Shown: piece by piece, positions 1 to 10,431 of the stretch
Layout: every line of letters begins with the position of its first letter
Position numbering within the stretch: the stretch's first letter is position 1
Assembly (NCBI RefSeq): GCF_002929215.1
Contig: NZ_PJII01000001.1
Location: 434,001-498,000 of the forward strand
Source of the DNA: Arthrobacter sp. ZGTC412
Lineage (GTDB): Bacteria > Actinomycetota > Actinomycetes > Actinomycetales > Micrococcaceae
DNA: 64,000 bases
Direction: 5' to 3'
Notes under the pieces: model-generated
What the model was told of the DNA's origin: nothing
The model's input: only the letters and a program-made list of their open reading frames with translations
The model's database searches: none
Program-made: the position numbers and the translations under genes

Positions 1-52
1 AGCGGATGCTGGACCGGTTTTTCGCGGCTATAGGGCCCACGCCGGCGAGGGA

Positions 53-79
53 CCCAAGTCGAGCGAAGCGAGACTCGGG
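53..79 (-). terminator. Putative groL terminator hairpin
   Basis: Arms at 53-60 and 72-79 are complementary in the minus-strand RNA, with one G-U pair, around an 11-base loop. It lies 16 bases after the groL stop. No run of T follows, so it may be a weak terminator or an mRNA-stabilising 3-prime hairpin. Confidence 0.4.
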
Positions 80-94
80 GAGCCGGCGGGGATG

Positions 95-1717
<1,623 letters not shown>

Positions 1718-1783
1718 TCAAGACAGAACCCCGCGCAGCTGACCAGCAGAATGCAAGACCAGCGGCACGGGGATCCGGGGGAG

Positions 1784-2077
1784 TTACTTTACGACGATCG
1801 CCAGGACGTCGCGGGCGGACAGCACGAGGTACTCGGTGCCGCCGGTCTTGACTTCGGTTCCGCCGTACTTGGAGTAGATAACGACGTCGCCCACGGCTAC
1901 GTCGACAGGAACGCGGTTGCCGTCTTCGAAGCGGCCGGGGCCTACTGCAACAACTTCGCCTTCCTGGGGCTTCTCCTGCGCGGAGTCCGGGATAACCAGG
2001 CCGGAAGCCGTGGTCTGCTCGGCTTCGAGCGGGCGGACAACAATACGATCCTCAAGAGGCTTAATAGAGACCGACAC
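1784..2077 (-). CDS. groS: Co-chaperonin GroES
   Basis: A 97-residue co-chaperonin that caps the GroEL ring. The sequence has the family start ([20 protein letters not shown]), the mobile-loop region around [16 protein letters not shown], and the conserved [14 protein letters not shown] segment near the C-terminus. The start is GTG, preceded by a good Shine-Dalgarno (AAAGGAGAGG). It is the first gene of groS-groL. The upstream region carries two CIRCE operators overlapping a sigma-A promoter, so heat-shock control by HrcA repression is expected. Confidence 0.98.
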   Translation of the reverse strand: MSVSIKPLEDRIVVRPLEAEQTTASGLVIPDSAQEKPQEGEVVAVGPGRFEDGNRVPVDVAVGDVVIYSKYGGTEVKTGGTEYLVLSARDVLAIVVK

Positions 2078-2187
2078 TCGGACCTCTCCTTTTCGTCAGC
2101 AAATTCGTGGACTGGAAAGCTTTCTGCCCTGGCTGGCAAACCGTCGTCGCGGTGCCGGCAGCAGCCTGGCTGGCAGCTCTTCATGTG

Positions 2188-2214
2188 TTAGCACCCTCCT
2201 AGGGAGAGTGCTAA
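2188..2214 (-). promoter_or_regulatory. CIRCE operator 1 (HrcA site)
   Basis: TTAGCACCC, nine bases, GAGTGCTAA: one mismatch to the CIRCE consensus TTAGCACTC-N9-GAGTGCTAA. It covers the expected transcription start of groS-groL, so HrcA binding would block initiation. Confidence 0.93.
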
Positions 2215-2219
2215 TGAAG

Positions 2220-2248
2220 ACTCTATGTAAGGGTTAGCACTCGGTCAA
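2220..2248 (-). promoter_or_regulatory. groS-groL promoter
   Basis: On the minus strand, -35 TTGACC (2243-2248) and -10 TAGAGT (2220-2225) are separated by exactly 17 bases. The -35 sits in the spacer of CIRCE 2 and the start point falls at the edge of CIRCE 1, so the promoter is bracketed by both operators. Confidence 0.8.
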
Positions 2249-2260
2249 GGCGAGTGCCAG
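2234..2260 (-). promoter_or_regulatory. CIRCE operator 2 (HrcA site)
   Basis: TTAGCACTC, nine bases, GAGTGCCAG: a perfect left arm and two mismatches in the right arm. Its spacer contains the groS -35 box. It also lies 43 bases upstream of the divergent EamA-type gene, which could be affected. Confidence 0.88.
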
Positions 2261-2290
2261 CGTTTCGTCATTGGATTACTTGCATCCGTG

Positions 2291-2302
2291 TACATTTGAC
2301 CG
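2291..2302 (+). promoter_or_regulatory. Leaderless-type -10 for the EamA transporter
   Basis: TACATT (2291-2296) followed by six bases and then the GTG start at 2303, with no Shine-Dalgarno. The spacing puts the transcription start on the start codon. Confidence 0.5.
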
Positions 2303-3238
2303 GTGCGAGCTGCTGTTTACCTCATCCTTGCCAACCTGTTCTGGGCCGGAAATTTTGTGGTGGGCCAGGCCGCCATGCAGACCATGGAGCCGCTGCAGCT
2401 GACGTTCTGGCGCTGGGTCCTCGCTGCCGTGCCACTGCTGGTGCTGGCCCACTGCGTGGAGCGGCCGGACTGGCGGGCGGTCCTGCGCCGCTGGCCGGTG
2501 CTGCTGCTCCTGAGTGCCCTGGGCATGAGCGGGTACACCCTGCTGCTCTACAGCGCCCTGCAGAACACTTCGGCCCTGAACGCCTCGCTGGTGACGGCCG
2601 CAAACCCGGCACTGATTATGGTGCTGGCCGTGGTCCTGCTCCGGGACAGGCCGCGCCCGCTGAGCTGGGTGGGGATCAGCCTGGGCCTCCTTGGCGTCCT
2701 GATGGTGCTCACCGGCGGCGAGCTGCAGCGCCTGCTGACATTTTCGATCAACAAGGGCGAACTCCTGATCCTGGGAGCCATCACTGTCTGGGGCCTCTAC
2801 ACCATCCTCGCCCGCCGGCTGGGCATCCCCGCAATCACCTCCACGGCGGTCCAGGTGGCCATGGCGGCTGTGGTCCTCAGCCCGCTCGCGCTCGTTAAGG
2901 GCGCCGGCCTGCCGGAAACCCCTGCGGAAGGCTGGTCCCTGGCGTTCATCGCCCTGTTCCCCTCACTGGGTTCCTACCTGCTCTGGAACCTGGCCCTCAA
3001 GCGCACCACCGCAGCCAACGCCGGCAACTACCTGAACCTCATTGCTGTATTCACCGCCATTATCACCGTGATCCTGGGCCAGCCCATCACCGTTCCGCAG
3101 ATCCTCGGCGGCGTCCTGGTCATTTCCGGGGTGTTGCTGACTAGTGCAGGCGGCAGGACGCCTCAGCGTCCAAGGTCGTCGAAATCGACGTCGTCTTCAC
3201 CCCCGCCGTCGACGGCCGCCGATTTCCGCGCCCGGTAA
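2303..3238 (+). CDS. EamA/DMT-family transporter
   Basis: A 311-residue inner-membrane protein with about ten hydrophobic segments arranged as two EamA repeats. The first begins at LILANLFWAGNFVVGQAA and the second around SINKGELLILGAITVWGLYT. Members of the drug/metabolite transporter superfamily export amino acids, purines or other small metabolites; the substrate cannot be told from sequence. The C-terminal ~30 residues are Ser/Pro/Arg-rich and cytosolic. The last 76 bases overlap the end of the convergent small membrane-protein gene. The GTG start is chosen because a -10 box lies six bases upstream. Confidence 0.88.
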   Translation: MRAAVYLILANLFWAGNFVVGQAAMQTMEPLQLTFWRWVLAAVPLLVLAHCVERPDWRAVLRRWPVLLLLSALGMSGYTLLLYSALQNTSALNASLVTAANPALIMVLAVVLLRDRPRPLSWVGISLGLLGVLMVLTGGELQRLLTFSINKGELLILGAITVWGLYTILARRLGIPAITSTAVQVAMAAVVLSPLALVKGAGLPETPAEGWSLAFIALFPSLGSYLLWNLALKRTTAANAGNYLNLIAVFTAIITVILGQPITVPQILGGVLVISGVLLTSAGGRTPQRPRSSKSTSSSPPPSTAADFRAR

Positions 3239-3540
3239 AGAACCACGCCTGCGGCAGTTGCCGTCAGCAGGGCGAAAACCAGGACGGCGATGCTGCCGGC
3301 CCGGGCGCCGTCGTACAGTCCGCGGATGTCCCGTGCTTCCTGGGTGTCGCCGGCGATGTCGTTGCCGCCCACCGAGTAGACGGTGGCGTTGAACGTGTCC
3401 AGGGAAAAGATGACCACCAGGAGCCCGATGCACACCACTGCCACCAGGGATCCGGCGATCAGTGCCGGCCGGGCGAATCTGGCGGGGCCCCTGTCCCTAA
3501 TTGGTTCTTCGGACTGCTGGGGGCCTGCGCTCTCTTCCAT
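3163..3540 (-). CDS. Small two-helix membrane protein, function unknown
   Basis: A 125-residue protein with a charged N-terminus, a transmembrane segment (about residues 26-46, ALIAGSLVAVVCIGLLVVIF), an extracytoplasmic stretch of about 40 residues, a second transmembrane segment (about 82-103) and an acidic tail ending GEDDVDFDDLGR. It is not recognised as a named family. The start is supported by a leaderless-type -10 seven bases upstream. It is divergent from the methyltransferase gene, and its 3-prime end overlaps the transporter gene on the other strand by 76 bases. Confidence 0.75.
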   Translation of the reverse strand: MEESAGPQQSEEPIRDRGPARFARPALIAGSLVAVVCIGLLVVIFSLDTFNATVYSVGGNDIAGDTQEARDIRGLYDGARAGSIAVLVFALLTATAAGVVLYRARKSAAVDGGGEDDVDFDDLGR

Positions 3541-3553
3541 GGTTTCAACACTA
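3541..3553 (-). promoter_or_regulatory. Leaderless-type -10 for the small membrane protein
   Basis: On the minus strand TAGTGT (3548-3553), seven bases, then ATG at 3540. No Shine-Dalgarno is present. It faces the promoter of the divergent methyltransferase gene 28 bases away. Confidence 0.6.
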
Positions 3554-3580
3554 TCCGCATCCCGCCGGACGCTACTCCAC

Positions 3581-3593
3581 TAGGCTGGACCGC
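3581..3593 (+). promoter_or_regulatory. Leaderless-type -10 for the methyltransferase
   Basis: TAGGCT (3581-3586), seven bases, then ATG at 3594, without a ribosome-binding site. This spacing decides the start over longer in-frame alternatives upstream. Confidence 0.6.
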
Positions 3594-4838
3594 ATGTCTC
3601 AAGCTCCCCAGGACCAGATCGCGCCGTTGCTGACCCCCGAGGGTTGGGAGCTTTTGGCCTCTCTGGGCCCCTACCAGGAGGACAAGTCCTTCGCGCTCAA
3701 TTCAGCCCTGCGCAAGGCCGGCCACTCCCCCGCACTCGTCTCCGCCGTGCTGACCCAGTCCCGGCTCCGCACCAAGGCTGAGGCAAAGTTCGGTGAGTTT
3801 GCCCGCAGCATGCTGTTCACCCAGGCGGGCCTGGAACAGGCCACCAGGCTCAATGTGGCCGCGCGGCACGCCCAGCGGTTCGCAGAGGCCGGAATCAGCC
3901 ACGTGGCGGACCTGGGCTGTGGCCTTGCCGCCGACTCGCTGGCGCTTGCGTCAATGGAGATCAACGTCACGGCAGTGGAAATGGACGAGACCACTGCCGC
4001 CTGCGCCACTGTGAACCTCATCCCCTTTTCCAATGCGACGGTGGTCCACGCAGATGCCACCGCTGTTCCGCTGGACGGGATCGACGGCGTCTGGCTGGAC
4101 CCTGCGCGGCGGGTCACCTCCACGTCCGGCACCAAGCGCATCTGGGACCCGGAGGCTTTTTCGCCGCCGCTGTCCTTTGTTGAGTCCCTGGCCGCGTCCG
4201 GCCGGGCGGTCGGGGTGAAGATGGGGCCGGGAATGCCCCACGACTTCGTGCCGGCTGGCTGCGAAGCCCAGTGGGTTTCCGTGGCCGGAGATGTCACCGA
4301 AGTGGCGCTGTGGTTCAACTCCGTGCAGCGGCCCGGCGTCCGCCGGGCTGCCCTGGTCCTGGGTTCCGAAGGTGCGGCCGAGCTCACCAGCGGCGAAGAT
4401 TTCGGGGCCGGTCCCGTCGCCCCCGTTGGTCCGGTGGGAGGTTACCTGTACGAGCCCGACGGCGCCGTCATCCGCGCGGGACTGGTGGCCGACGTCGCAC
4501 TGCAGCTGGGCGGGCACCTGGTGGATGAACACATCGCCTACATCTGCGCGCCGCAGCTGGTGGACACCCCCTTCGCGCGGGCCTACAGGGTCCTGGACGT
4601 CATGCCCTACAACGTCAAGGCGCTTAAGGCGTGGGTGAAGGCGGAGGGCATTGGTGTGCTGGACATCAAGAAGCGCGGCACCGCCGTCACCCCCGAGGAA
4701 CTCCGCAAACAGCTGCTACCCGGAGGTAAAAACGCGGGCGGCAAAAGCGCAGGAAAAAAGGGCGGCTACAAAACAGCCACCCTGGTCCTGACCCGTATCG
4801 GGGAGGACCGGGTGACCATCGTGGTGGAGCCGGTGTAA
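3594..4838 (+). CDS. Class I SAM methyltransferase with THUMP-like domain
   Basis: A 414-residue protein. The middle holds a Rossmann methyltransferase: glycine-rich motif I VADLGCGLAADSLALA, an acidic motif II (VTAVEMDE), and a substrate-loop-like DPARR in GVWLDPARRVTS. The C-terminal third (from about KALKAWVKAEGIGVLDIKKR) matches the THUMP-like domain linked to RNA modification. The target is not known; a nucleic-acid substrate is inferred. The Lys/Gly-rich stretch GGKNAGGKSAGKKGG near the end could aid RNA contact. It ends eight bases before the convergent shikimate dehydrogenase-like gene. Confidence 0.82.
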   Translation: MSQAPQDQIAPLLTPEGWELLASLGPYQEDKSFALNSALRKAGHSPALVSAVLTQSRLRTKAEAKFGEFARSMLFTQAGLEQATRLNVAARHAQRFAEAGISHVADLGCGLAADSLALASMEINVTAVEMDETTAACATVNLIPFSNATVVHADATAVPLDGIDGVWLDPARRVTSTSGTKRIWDPEAFSPPLSFVESLAASGRAVGVKMGPGMPHDFVPAGCEAQWVSVAGDVTEVALWFNSVQRPGVRRAALVLGSEGAAELTSGEDFGAGPVAPVGPVGGYLYEPDGAVIRAGLVADVALQLGGHLVDEHIAYICAPQLVDTPFARAYRVLDVMPYNVKALKAWVKAEGIGVLDIKKRGTAVTPEELRKQLLPGGKNAGGKSAGKKGGYKTATLVLTRIGEDRVTIVVEPV

Positions 4839-4845
4839 CCAGCCG

Positions 4846-5664
4846 CTACTGGGCGCGCGTGAACTCTTCGGCCGCCCGCACCTGCTCGGCGCTGGGCCGC
4901 ACACCGGTGTAGAGCACAAACTGCTCCAGCGCCTGGATGGTGGCCACCTCCGCTCCGGTGATCACCGGCTTTCCGGCAGCCCGGGCCGCACTGATCAGTG
5001 GGGTTTCGGCAGGCAGGGCAACCACGTCGAACACCACCTGCGCGGCGTCGATGGTTTCCTGCGGGAAGGCCAGGGTGTCCGCGCCGGGTCCGCCGGCCAT
5101 ACCGAGGGGTGTGACGTTGATGATCAGGTCCGCCGTCCCGCCGTCGAGCGCCGGACGCCACTGGAAGCCGTACTGTTCCGCGAGCGCCCGCCCGGTGGTT
5201 TCGTTCCGTGCGAGGACCGTGACGTTGGTGAATCCTGCATCCCGGAGCGCGGCCACGGTGGCCTTGGCCATGCCCCCCGCTCCCTGGACCAGCACCGAGT
5301 AGCTGGTGGGCACGGCGTTGGAGGCCAGCAGCTGTTCAATCGCCGTGTAGTCGGTGTTGTAGGCCTTCAGGTGCCCGTCCGTGTTCACGATGGTGTTGAC
5401 CGAGTCGATGGCCGTGGCCGAGGGGTCCATTTCGTCAACGAGGGCAATCACGTCCTCCTTGTACGGCATGGAGACGGCGCAGCCGCGGATCCCCAGGCCC
5501 CGCACGCCGGCGATGGCCTGTTCCAGATTGGTGGGAGCGAACGCCTTGTAGATCCAGTTCAGCTCCAGCTGCTCGTACAGGTGGTTGTGGAAGCGGGTCC
5601 CGTTGTTGCTGGGCCGGGCCGAGAGCGAGATGCAGAGGGTCATGTCTTTATTCAGAATGGGCAC
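4846..5664 (-). CDS. Shikimate 5-dehydrogenase-like protein
   Basis: An AroE/YdiB-superfamily protein of about 265-272 residues. The N-terminal substrate domain has the conserved Lys in VSMPYKEDV (family: NxPxK) and the Asp in YNTDYTAIE (family: NTDxxG, here Tyr-Thr instead of a Gly). The C-terminal NAD(P) domain carries VLVQGAGGMAKATVAAL. The altered NTD motif suggests a paralog rather than the housekeeping shikimate dehydrogenase, possibly acting on quinate or a related ring acid. The start is uncertain between GTG at 5664 and ATG at 5643; neither has a strong Shine-Dalgarno. Confidence 0.8.
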   Translation of the reverse strand: MPILNKDMTLCISLSARPSNNGTRFHNHLYEQLELNWIYKAFAPTNLEQAIAGVRGLGIRGCAVSMPYKEDVIALVDEMDPSATAIDSVNTIVNTDGHLKAYNTDYTAIEQLLASNAVPTSYSVLVQGAGGMAKATVAALRDAGFTNVTVLARNETTGRALAEQYGFQWRPALDGGTADLIINVTPLGMAGGPGADTLAFPQETIDAAQVVFDVVALPAETPLISAARAAGKPVITGAEVATIQALEQFVLYTGVRPSAEQVRAAEEFTRAQ

Positions 5665-5753
5665 CTGACCATTTAACCCGTTCCCACCCAACTGACTGGC
5701 AGATAACGCACTGAAACTCGGGAATGACGACGTTAAGTGCGAGCCAGTTGGGG

Positions 5754-7481
5754 TCACGGGCAGCCAGTTCCCGCCGGGTAGCTTCCGACGGCGGCCGGCA
5801 GCTTTCCCGGTGCCGGCGCCGTCCCCGCCAGGACCGCGGCGAGGGCATCGAAGGCACCCTGGGTGCGGCCGTACAAGGCCACCTTGACCGGAGCGGCGGA
5901 GTGCTGCAGCGGCCAGGGCGCGTCAAGGGCGACGGCGATGTCTCCCCCTGCGGGCCGTCCGCCAAACGGGATGAGGCTGACCAAGGTCCCGGAACCCAGG
6001 GCGAGGCCGTGACGCGCCGCAGCATCAGCGAACCGCGCCCTGTCCGCCGGGCTGCCCCCGGCAACCCGGACCGCGCCGGGCGCCAAGGCACCGCCGCAGT
6101 GGCCGGAAAGGATGGTGACGGCGGCGGCGGACACCTTGGCGGCGAGAGGGGCGCCGCTGCCGGCCGCACTGCCTGGTGGTTTCCCGGTTCCCGCGGCTGC
6201 CCGGGCGTGCCAGGTCATCATGGTTGCCACCCGCAGGGCCGCTTCCTCCAGCCTTGCCGCGGGCAGGCTGCCGGTAGCCACGGCGTGAACAATCGCGGCG
6301 TGGGCCTGCCCGACGTTCGCGGGCATCAGCAGGAGGTCCGCTCCCGCCGCGAGGGCCATGACCGCCGCGGATCCGGCAGGGTACTTCTTGTGCACTGCCC
6401 CCATGTTCAGGGCGTCAGTCACGGCCACCCCCTTGAAGCCGAGTCCCCGCAGCGCCGTGTAAGTCGGCGCCGAAAGCGACGCCGGCACTCCGGGTTCCAG
6501 CGCTGGCACAGCGATGTGGCCGGCCATCACCATCGGCGCGCCGGCGGCAATGGCGGCCCGGAAAGGCTTCCAGTCGCGGGCGCTGAGTTCCGCAACGGTG
6601 GCCTGCTGCGTGGGAAGGTTTACGTGCGAATCCGTGGTCACCGAGCCGTGGCCGGGGAAATGCTTGACGGCGGGAAGGACGCCGGCGGCCAGCATGCCCT
6701 GCGAGTATGCCACCCCCAACGTCGCAGCCGCGTCGGGGTCACCTGACATGGAACGGGCACCGATAGTGGGGTCCGCCGGCCCGATGGTCACGTCGGTGTC
6801 CGGGGCAAAATCCGTGTTGAAACCCAAAGGCACCAACTCGCCGGCCAACCCCTGCCCGGCCTCGCGCGCCAGGGGCCCGCTGCCTGCGGCCCCGAAGCTC
6901 ATGGGCGCAGGCCACTCCGTCAGCGGCGCACCGAGCCGTGCCACCAAGCCGCCCTCCTGGTCAACGCCGATCATCCCCGGCCACGGCCTGCCGTCCGCAG
7001 TGGCCGCCTGCCCAAGCCGGTGGTTGGTGGCCCCCATGGCCGCGAGGTCAACTTTCCCCTGCGGGTCCAGCGGCACGTTGTCGCCCATGATGATGGACCC
7101 GGCAAGGTGCAGTCGTTCGACGACGGCGGCATGGGCGGCAGGGTCCGTGCCGGTGAAGAACGGAAGCAGGACCTGCCCCGCCTTCTGCTCCGGCGACATC
7201 TTCGCCACGGCCGCGGCGGCGGCGTCCTGGTCGCGCTGCTGCGGGCCCCACCCCAGCGGACGCAAGGCAGGGTCCGCCGCCGGCGAAGGTGAGGGGGAAG
7301 CCGTGCGGGGTGCCGGCGTCGTACGCGGTGTCGCTGAAGGTGCGGCGGGGGCGGAAGGTACCTGCGACGGGACAGGGGCCGGGGCGGCGGTGCAGGATGC
7401 AAGGGCCACCGCAGCAGAGGCTGCAGCCAGGAAAGGGAAGGTTTTGTGAAGACTGTCACGCAGGTGTTGGAACGGGGCCAT
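5754..7481 (-). CDS. Secreted GH3 beta-N-acetylhexosaminidase-like lipoprotein
   Basis: A 575-residue family 3 glycoside hydrolase of the NagZ type. The N-terminus is a lipoprotein signal with lipobox LASC, followed by a Pro/Ala/Ser-rich linker of about 60 residues. The catalytic domain shows the hallmark KHFPGHG with the following TDSH, and the nucleophile-type Asp in VAVTDALNMGAV. It would act outside the membrane, probably on cell-wall muropeptides or chitin-type sugars. The ATG at 7481 is chosen because a -10 box lies seven bases upstream; a TTG codon precedes it. Confidence 0.87.
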   Translation of the reverse strand: MAPFQHLRDSLHKTFPFLAAASAAVALASCTAAPAPVPSQVPSAPAAPSATPRTTPAPRTASPSPSPAADPALRPLGWGPQQRDQDAAAAAVAKMSPEQKAGQVLLPFFTGTDPAAHAAVVERLHLAGSIIMGDNVPLDPQGKVDLAAMGATNHRLGQAATADGRPWPGMIGVDQEGGLVARLGAPLTEWPAPMSFGAAGSGPLAREAGQGLAGELVPLGFNTDFAPDTDVTIGPADPTIGARSMSGDPDAAATLGVAYSQGMLAAGVLPAVKHFPGHGSVTTDSHVNLPTQQATVAELSARDWKPFRAAIAAGAPMVMAGHIAVPALEPGVPASLSAPTYTALRGLGFKGVAVTDALNMGAVHKKYPAGSAAVMALAAGADLLLMPANVGQAHAAIVHAVATGSLPAARLEEAALRVATMMTWHARAAAGTGKPPGSAAGSGAPLAAKVSAAAVTILSGHCGGALAPGAVRVAGGSPADRARFADAAARHGLALGSGTLVSLIPFGGRPAGGDIAVALDAPWPLQHSAAPVKVALYGRTQGAFDALAAVLAGTAPAPGKLPAAVGSYPAGTGCP

Positions 7482-7494
7482 CAATACGATGCTA
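7482..7494 (-). promoter_or_regulatory. Leaderless-type -10 for the GH3 lipoprotein
   Basis: Minus-strand TAGCAT (7489-7494), seven bases, then ATG at 7481. No Shine-Dalgarno is seen. Confidence 0.55.
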
Positions 7495-7588
7495 CCCCTG
7501 CACTAGACTTGAAACATCCGTTCGCCTGCCGGCAAAAGCCCTTCAGTGACGGCGTGAGCCAGCGGCAAACAGGACAGTTAGGAAACGC

Positions 7589-8740
7589 GTGAAGATTGAG
7601 TTCGCTTCATCGAGGCAATCAACACTTGGTGTCGAATGGGAACTCGCGCTGGTGGACGGCAAGACAGGTGAGCTTGCCTCCGTGGCCAATGAGGTGCTCC
7701 GCGGCGTGGCCTCCCGCCACCCGGAGCTCAACGAGGATGACGAGCACCCGCACATCAAGCAGGAACTGCTGCTGAACACGGTGGAGCTGGTCACCGGCAT
7801 CTGCGAGACCGCTGCCGAAGCCAAGGAAGACCTCAGCCGGTCACTCGTGGCCGTCCGGGAGATCACCGATCCCATGGGCGTGGAAGTGTTCTGCGCCGGA
7901 AGCCACCCGTTCAGCCCGCCACAGCTGCAGCCGGTGACGGACAAAGCCCGGTACGCAAAACTGATTGACCGCACGCAGTGGTGGGGCCGCCAGATGGTCA
8001 TCTACGGCGTGCATGTGCACGTGGGCCTGGACCGCCGTGAGAAGGCGCTTCCCGTGGTGGACGGGCTGTTGAACTACTTCCCGCACTTCCAGGCGCTCTC
8101 GGCGTCGAGCCCTTTCTGGGGCGGCGAGGACACCGGCTACGCGTCGCAGCGGGCCCTGATGTTCCAGCAGCTGCCTACGGCCGGGCTGCCCTTCCAGTTC
8201 AGCTCCTGGGACGATTACGAGTCCTATGTGCAGGACATGTTCACCACTGGAGTGATCGACACCCTCTCGGAAATCCGCTGGGACATCCGGCCCGTGCCGA
8301 ACCTGGGCACCATCGAAATGCGCATCTGCGACGGTTTGGCCACACTGGAAGAAGTGGGCGCCATTGCCGCCCTCACCCAGTGCCTGGTGGACGAGTTCTC
8401 CACCACCCTGGATAACGGCGGAACCATCCCCACCATGCCGCCGTGGCACGTCCAGGAGAACAAGTGGCGGGCAGCCCGTTACGGCATGGACGCCATCATC
8501 ATCCTGGATGCCGCCGGCAAGGAGCAGCTGGTCACCGACCATCTGCTCGAAACGTTGAACCGGCTCGAGCCTGTAGCGGCCAAGCTGGGCTGCCCCGATG
8601 AGCTGGCCGACGTTGAAAAAATTATCCGCCGCGGCGCCGGTTACCAGCGCCAGCGCCGGGTTGCCGAAGAGCACGGCGGCGACCTCCAGGCCGTCGTGCT
8701 GGATCTGGTGAAGCAGATGCGGAACGGCCCCACCGCCTGA
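7589..8740 (+). CDS. Carboxylate-amine ligase, YbdK/GCS2 family
   Basis: A 383-residue member of the glutamate-cysteine ligase 2 family. It begins SRQSTLGVEWELALVD, where the GxExE-type motif binds ATP and metal. Other conserved pieces are IKQELLLNTVELVTG, the histidine segment YGVHVHVGLDRRE, and RWDIRPVPNLGTIEMRICDG. Enzymes of this family join glutamate to an amine such as cysteine; in an actinobacterium that makes mycothiol the true substrate is unclear. The GTG start is preceded by AGGAAA. It stands alone, convergent with tsaD. Confidence 0.88.
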   Translation: MKIEFASSRQSTLGVEWELALVDGKTGELASVANEVLRGVASRHPELNEDDEHPHIKQELLLNTVELVTGICETAAEAKEDLSRSLVAVREITDPMGVEVFCAGSHPFSPPQLQPVTDKARYAKLIDRTQWWGRQMVIYGVHVHVGLDRREKALPVVDGLLNYFPHFQALSASSPFWGGEDTGYASQRALMFQQLPTAGLPFQFSSWDDYESYVQDMFTTGVIDTLSEIRWDIRPVPNLGTIEMRICDGLATLEEVGAIAALTQCLVDEFSTTLDNGGTIPTMPPWHVQENKWRAARYGMDAIIILDAAGKEQLVTDHLLETLNRLEPVAAKLGCPDELADVEKIIRRGAGYQRQRRVAEEHGGDLQAVVLDLVKQMRNGPTA

Positions 8741-8815
8741 TTCTCCTTCGTTGCCCTATCAGTTTTGGTCCTTAAACCGGTGCTTTGGGGACCACATCCG
8801 ATAGCGCAAGCGGGG

Positions 8816-9907
8816 TCAGGCGGGGAGCGACACCGCTGTAACCGGCATGGACGAGTCCGGGGCGAAGCGGATGCCGCTCGGCCCTACCCCCGCCATCACC
8901 AGCTGCGCTCCGAGTGCGGCAACCATGGCACCGTTGTCGGTGCAGAGGTCCAGCGGGGGAACGTGCAGCCTGATCCCGGCGGAGGCGCAGCGCTGGCCCG
9001 TCAGCTCGCGCAGACGGGAGTTGGCCGCCACCCCGCCGCCCAGCAGCACATCCTTGATGCCGTTTTCCCGGCAGGCCAGCACGGCTTTGGAGGAAATGAT
9101 GTCCACCACCGCTTCCTGGAAGGCGGCCGCGATGTCCGGGACCGGAACCTCCTCGCCGCGGGCCTCGAACTGCTCAACACACCTGGCAACCGCGGTCTTG
9201 AGGCCGCTGAAAGACCAGTCGTAGCGGTGCGGGCCCGGTTCCTCGGCAGTTCCCATGTACTTGGGCTGGCTGAGGCCGCGCGGGAAACGGATCGCTTTAG
9301 GGTTACCGGTGCGGGCCACCTTGTCGATGGCGGGTCCGCCAGGGTAGCCGAGTCCGAGGATGCGGGCCACTTTGTCGTAGGCTTCGCCGGCGGCGTCATC
9401 GATGGTGGAGCCGAGGAGGACTACGTCCTCGGTGATGCTGTTGATTTTCAGGATTTCGGTGTGGCCGCCGGACACCAGCAGGGCGCCGAGATTCTCGGGC
9501 AACTGGGGTGCGGCTGCGCCTTGCTGTCCGTCCAGCAGGCCCACGCCCACATGGGCCACGAGGTGGTTGATGGCGTAGAGCGGCTTGCCGGTGGCCACGG
9601 CCAGGGCCTTTGCGGCGCAGACCCCCACCATGAGCGCGCCGGCAAGGCCGGGGCCGGACGTGACGGCGATGGCGTCCACGTCATCGAGGGTCACACCGGC
9701 GTCGGACAGTGCCTGCTCAAGGGTGGGAACGAAGGCATCAAGGTGCGCCCGTGAGGCAATTTCCGGGATGACCCCGCCAAAGCGGACATGCTCATCCATT
9801 GACGAGGACACGGTGTTGGTCAGGAGGGTGGTCCCCCGGACAATGCCCACTCCGGTCTCGTCGCAGGAGGATTCGATGCCGAGCACCAAAGGCTGCGGGC
9901 GGTTCAT
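8816..9907 (-). CDS. tsaD: tRNA t6A37 synthesis protein TsaD
   Basis: A 363-residue Kae1/TsaD ASKHA-fold protein. With TsaB and TsaE it transfers the threonylcarbamoyl group to A37 of ANN-decoding tRNAs. It starts [17 protein letters not shown], has the metal-binding pair in [10 protein letters not shown], and the nucleotide-binding segments [11 protein letters not shown] and [12 protein letters not shown]. It is the last gene of alr-tsaE-tsaB-rimI-tsaD; its ATG overlaps the rimI stop (ATGA), which indicates translational coupling. Confidence 0.97.
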   Translation of the reverse strand: MNRPQPLVLGIESSCDETGVGIVRGTTLLTNTVSSSMDEHVRFGGVIPEIASRAHLDAFVPTLEQALSDAGVTLDDVDAIAVTSGPGLAGALMVGVCAAKALAVATGKPLYAINHLVAHVGVGLLDGQQGAAAPQLPENLGALLVSGGHTEILKINSITEDVVLLGSTIDDAAGEAYDKVARILGLGYPGGPAIDKVARTGNPKAIRFPRGLSQPKYMGTAEEPGPHRYDWSFSGLKTAVARCVEQFEARGEEVPVPDIAAAFQEAVVDIISSKAVLACRENGIKDVLLGGGVAANSRLRELTGQRCASAGIRLHVPPLDLCTDNGAMVAALGAQLVMAGVGPSGIRFAPDSSMPVTAVSLPA

Positions 9908-10431
9908 GGCTGGCCTGCTTCCGCTGATGTGCCGTCGCCCGTTCCTTCGCCGGTGCTGCCGGCGAGCTGGAGCCGCATGATGAGGGCGTCCACACCGTCG
10001 CGGTAGTAGCGGGGGCGGACGTGGATCTGTTCGAAACCGAAGCGCCGGTAAAGCTGCTGGGCGCGGGGATTATCGGCGCGGACCTCCAGCAGCATGTCCA
10101 AAGCGTACCTGCGGCGCGCCTCCTCAATAAGCCGGGTCAGCAGCGTGGTGCCGATCCCGCGCCCTTCATATTCAGGCACGACGGCGATGGTCTGCACGTC
10201 CGCGATGGGTTCAATGCACATCAGCCCGGCGTAGCCCACAATGCCTTCGCTGCCCTCGGCCACCAGGTACCACCGGGTGTCGGGCTGGGCCAGCTCGTCA
10301 TAAAACATGTGCAGGGGCCATGCATCCACCGGGAAAAGCCGCTGCTCAAGAACGCTGACAGCGATCACGTCGTCGGGGGTCATCTCCCGTACGGAGACGC
10401 CGTGGTTGCTGGTATCCGGGGCGGTGCTCAC
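9904..10431 (-). CDS. rimI: Ribosomal protein alanine N-acetyltransferase RimI
   Basis: A 175-residue GNAT-fold acetyltransferase. The acetyl-CoA loop reads [15 protein letters not shown], followed by the family segment [20 protein letters not shown]. In other bacteria RimI acetylates the N-terminus of S18. The GTG start at 10431 overlaps the tsaB stop (GTGA) and has a strong upstream AGGAAGAGG, so longer readings are rejected. The C-terminal Gly/Thr-rich tail is not part of the fold. Its place among tsa genes is usual in actinobacteria. Confidence 0.93.
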   Translation of the reverse strand: MSTAPDTSNHGVSVREMTPDDVIAVSVLEQRLFPVDAWPLHMFYDELAQPDTRWYLVAEGSEGIVGYAGLMCIEPIADVQTIAVVPEYEGRGIGTTLLTRLIEEARRRYALDMLLEVRADNPRAQQLYRRFGFEQIHVRPRYYRDGVDALIMRLQLAGSTGEGTGDGTSAEAGQP

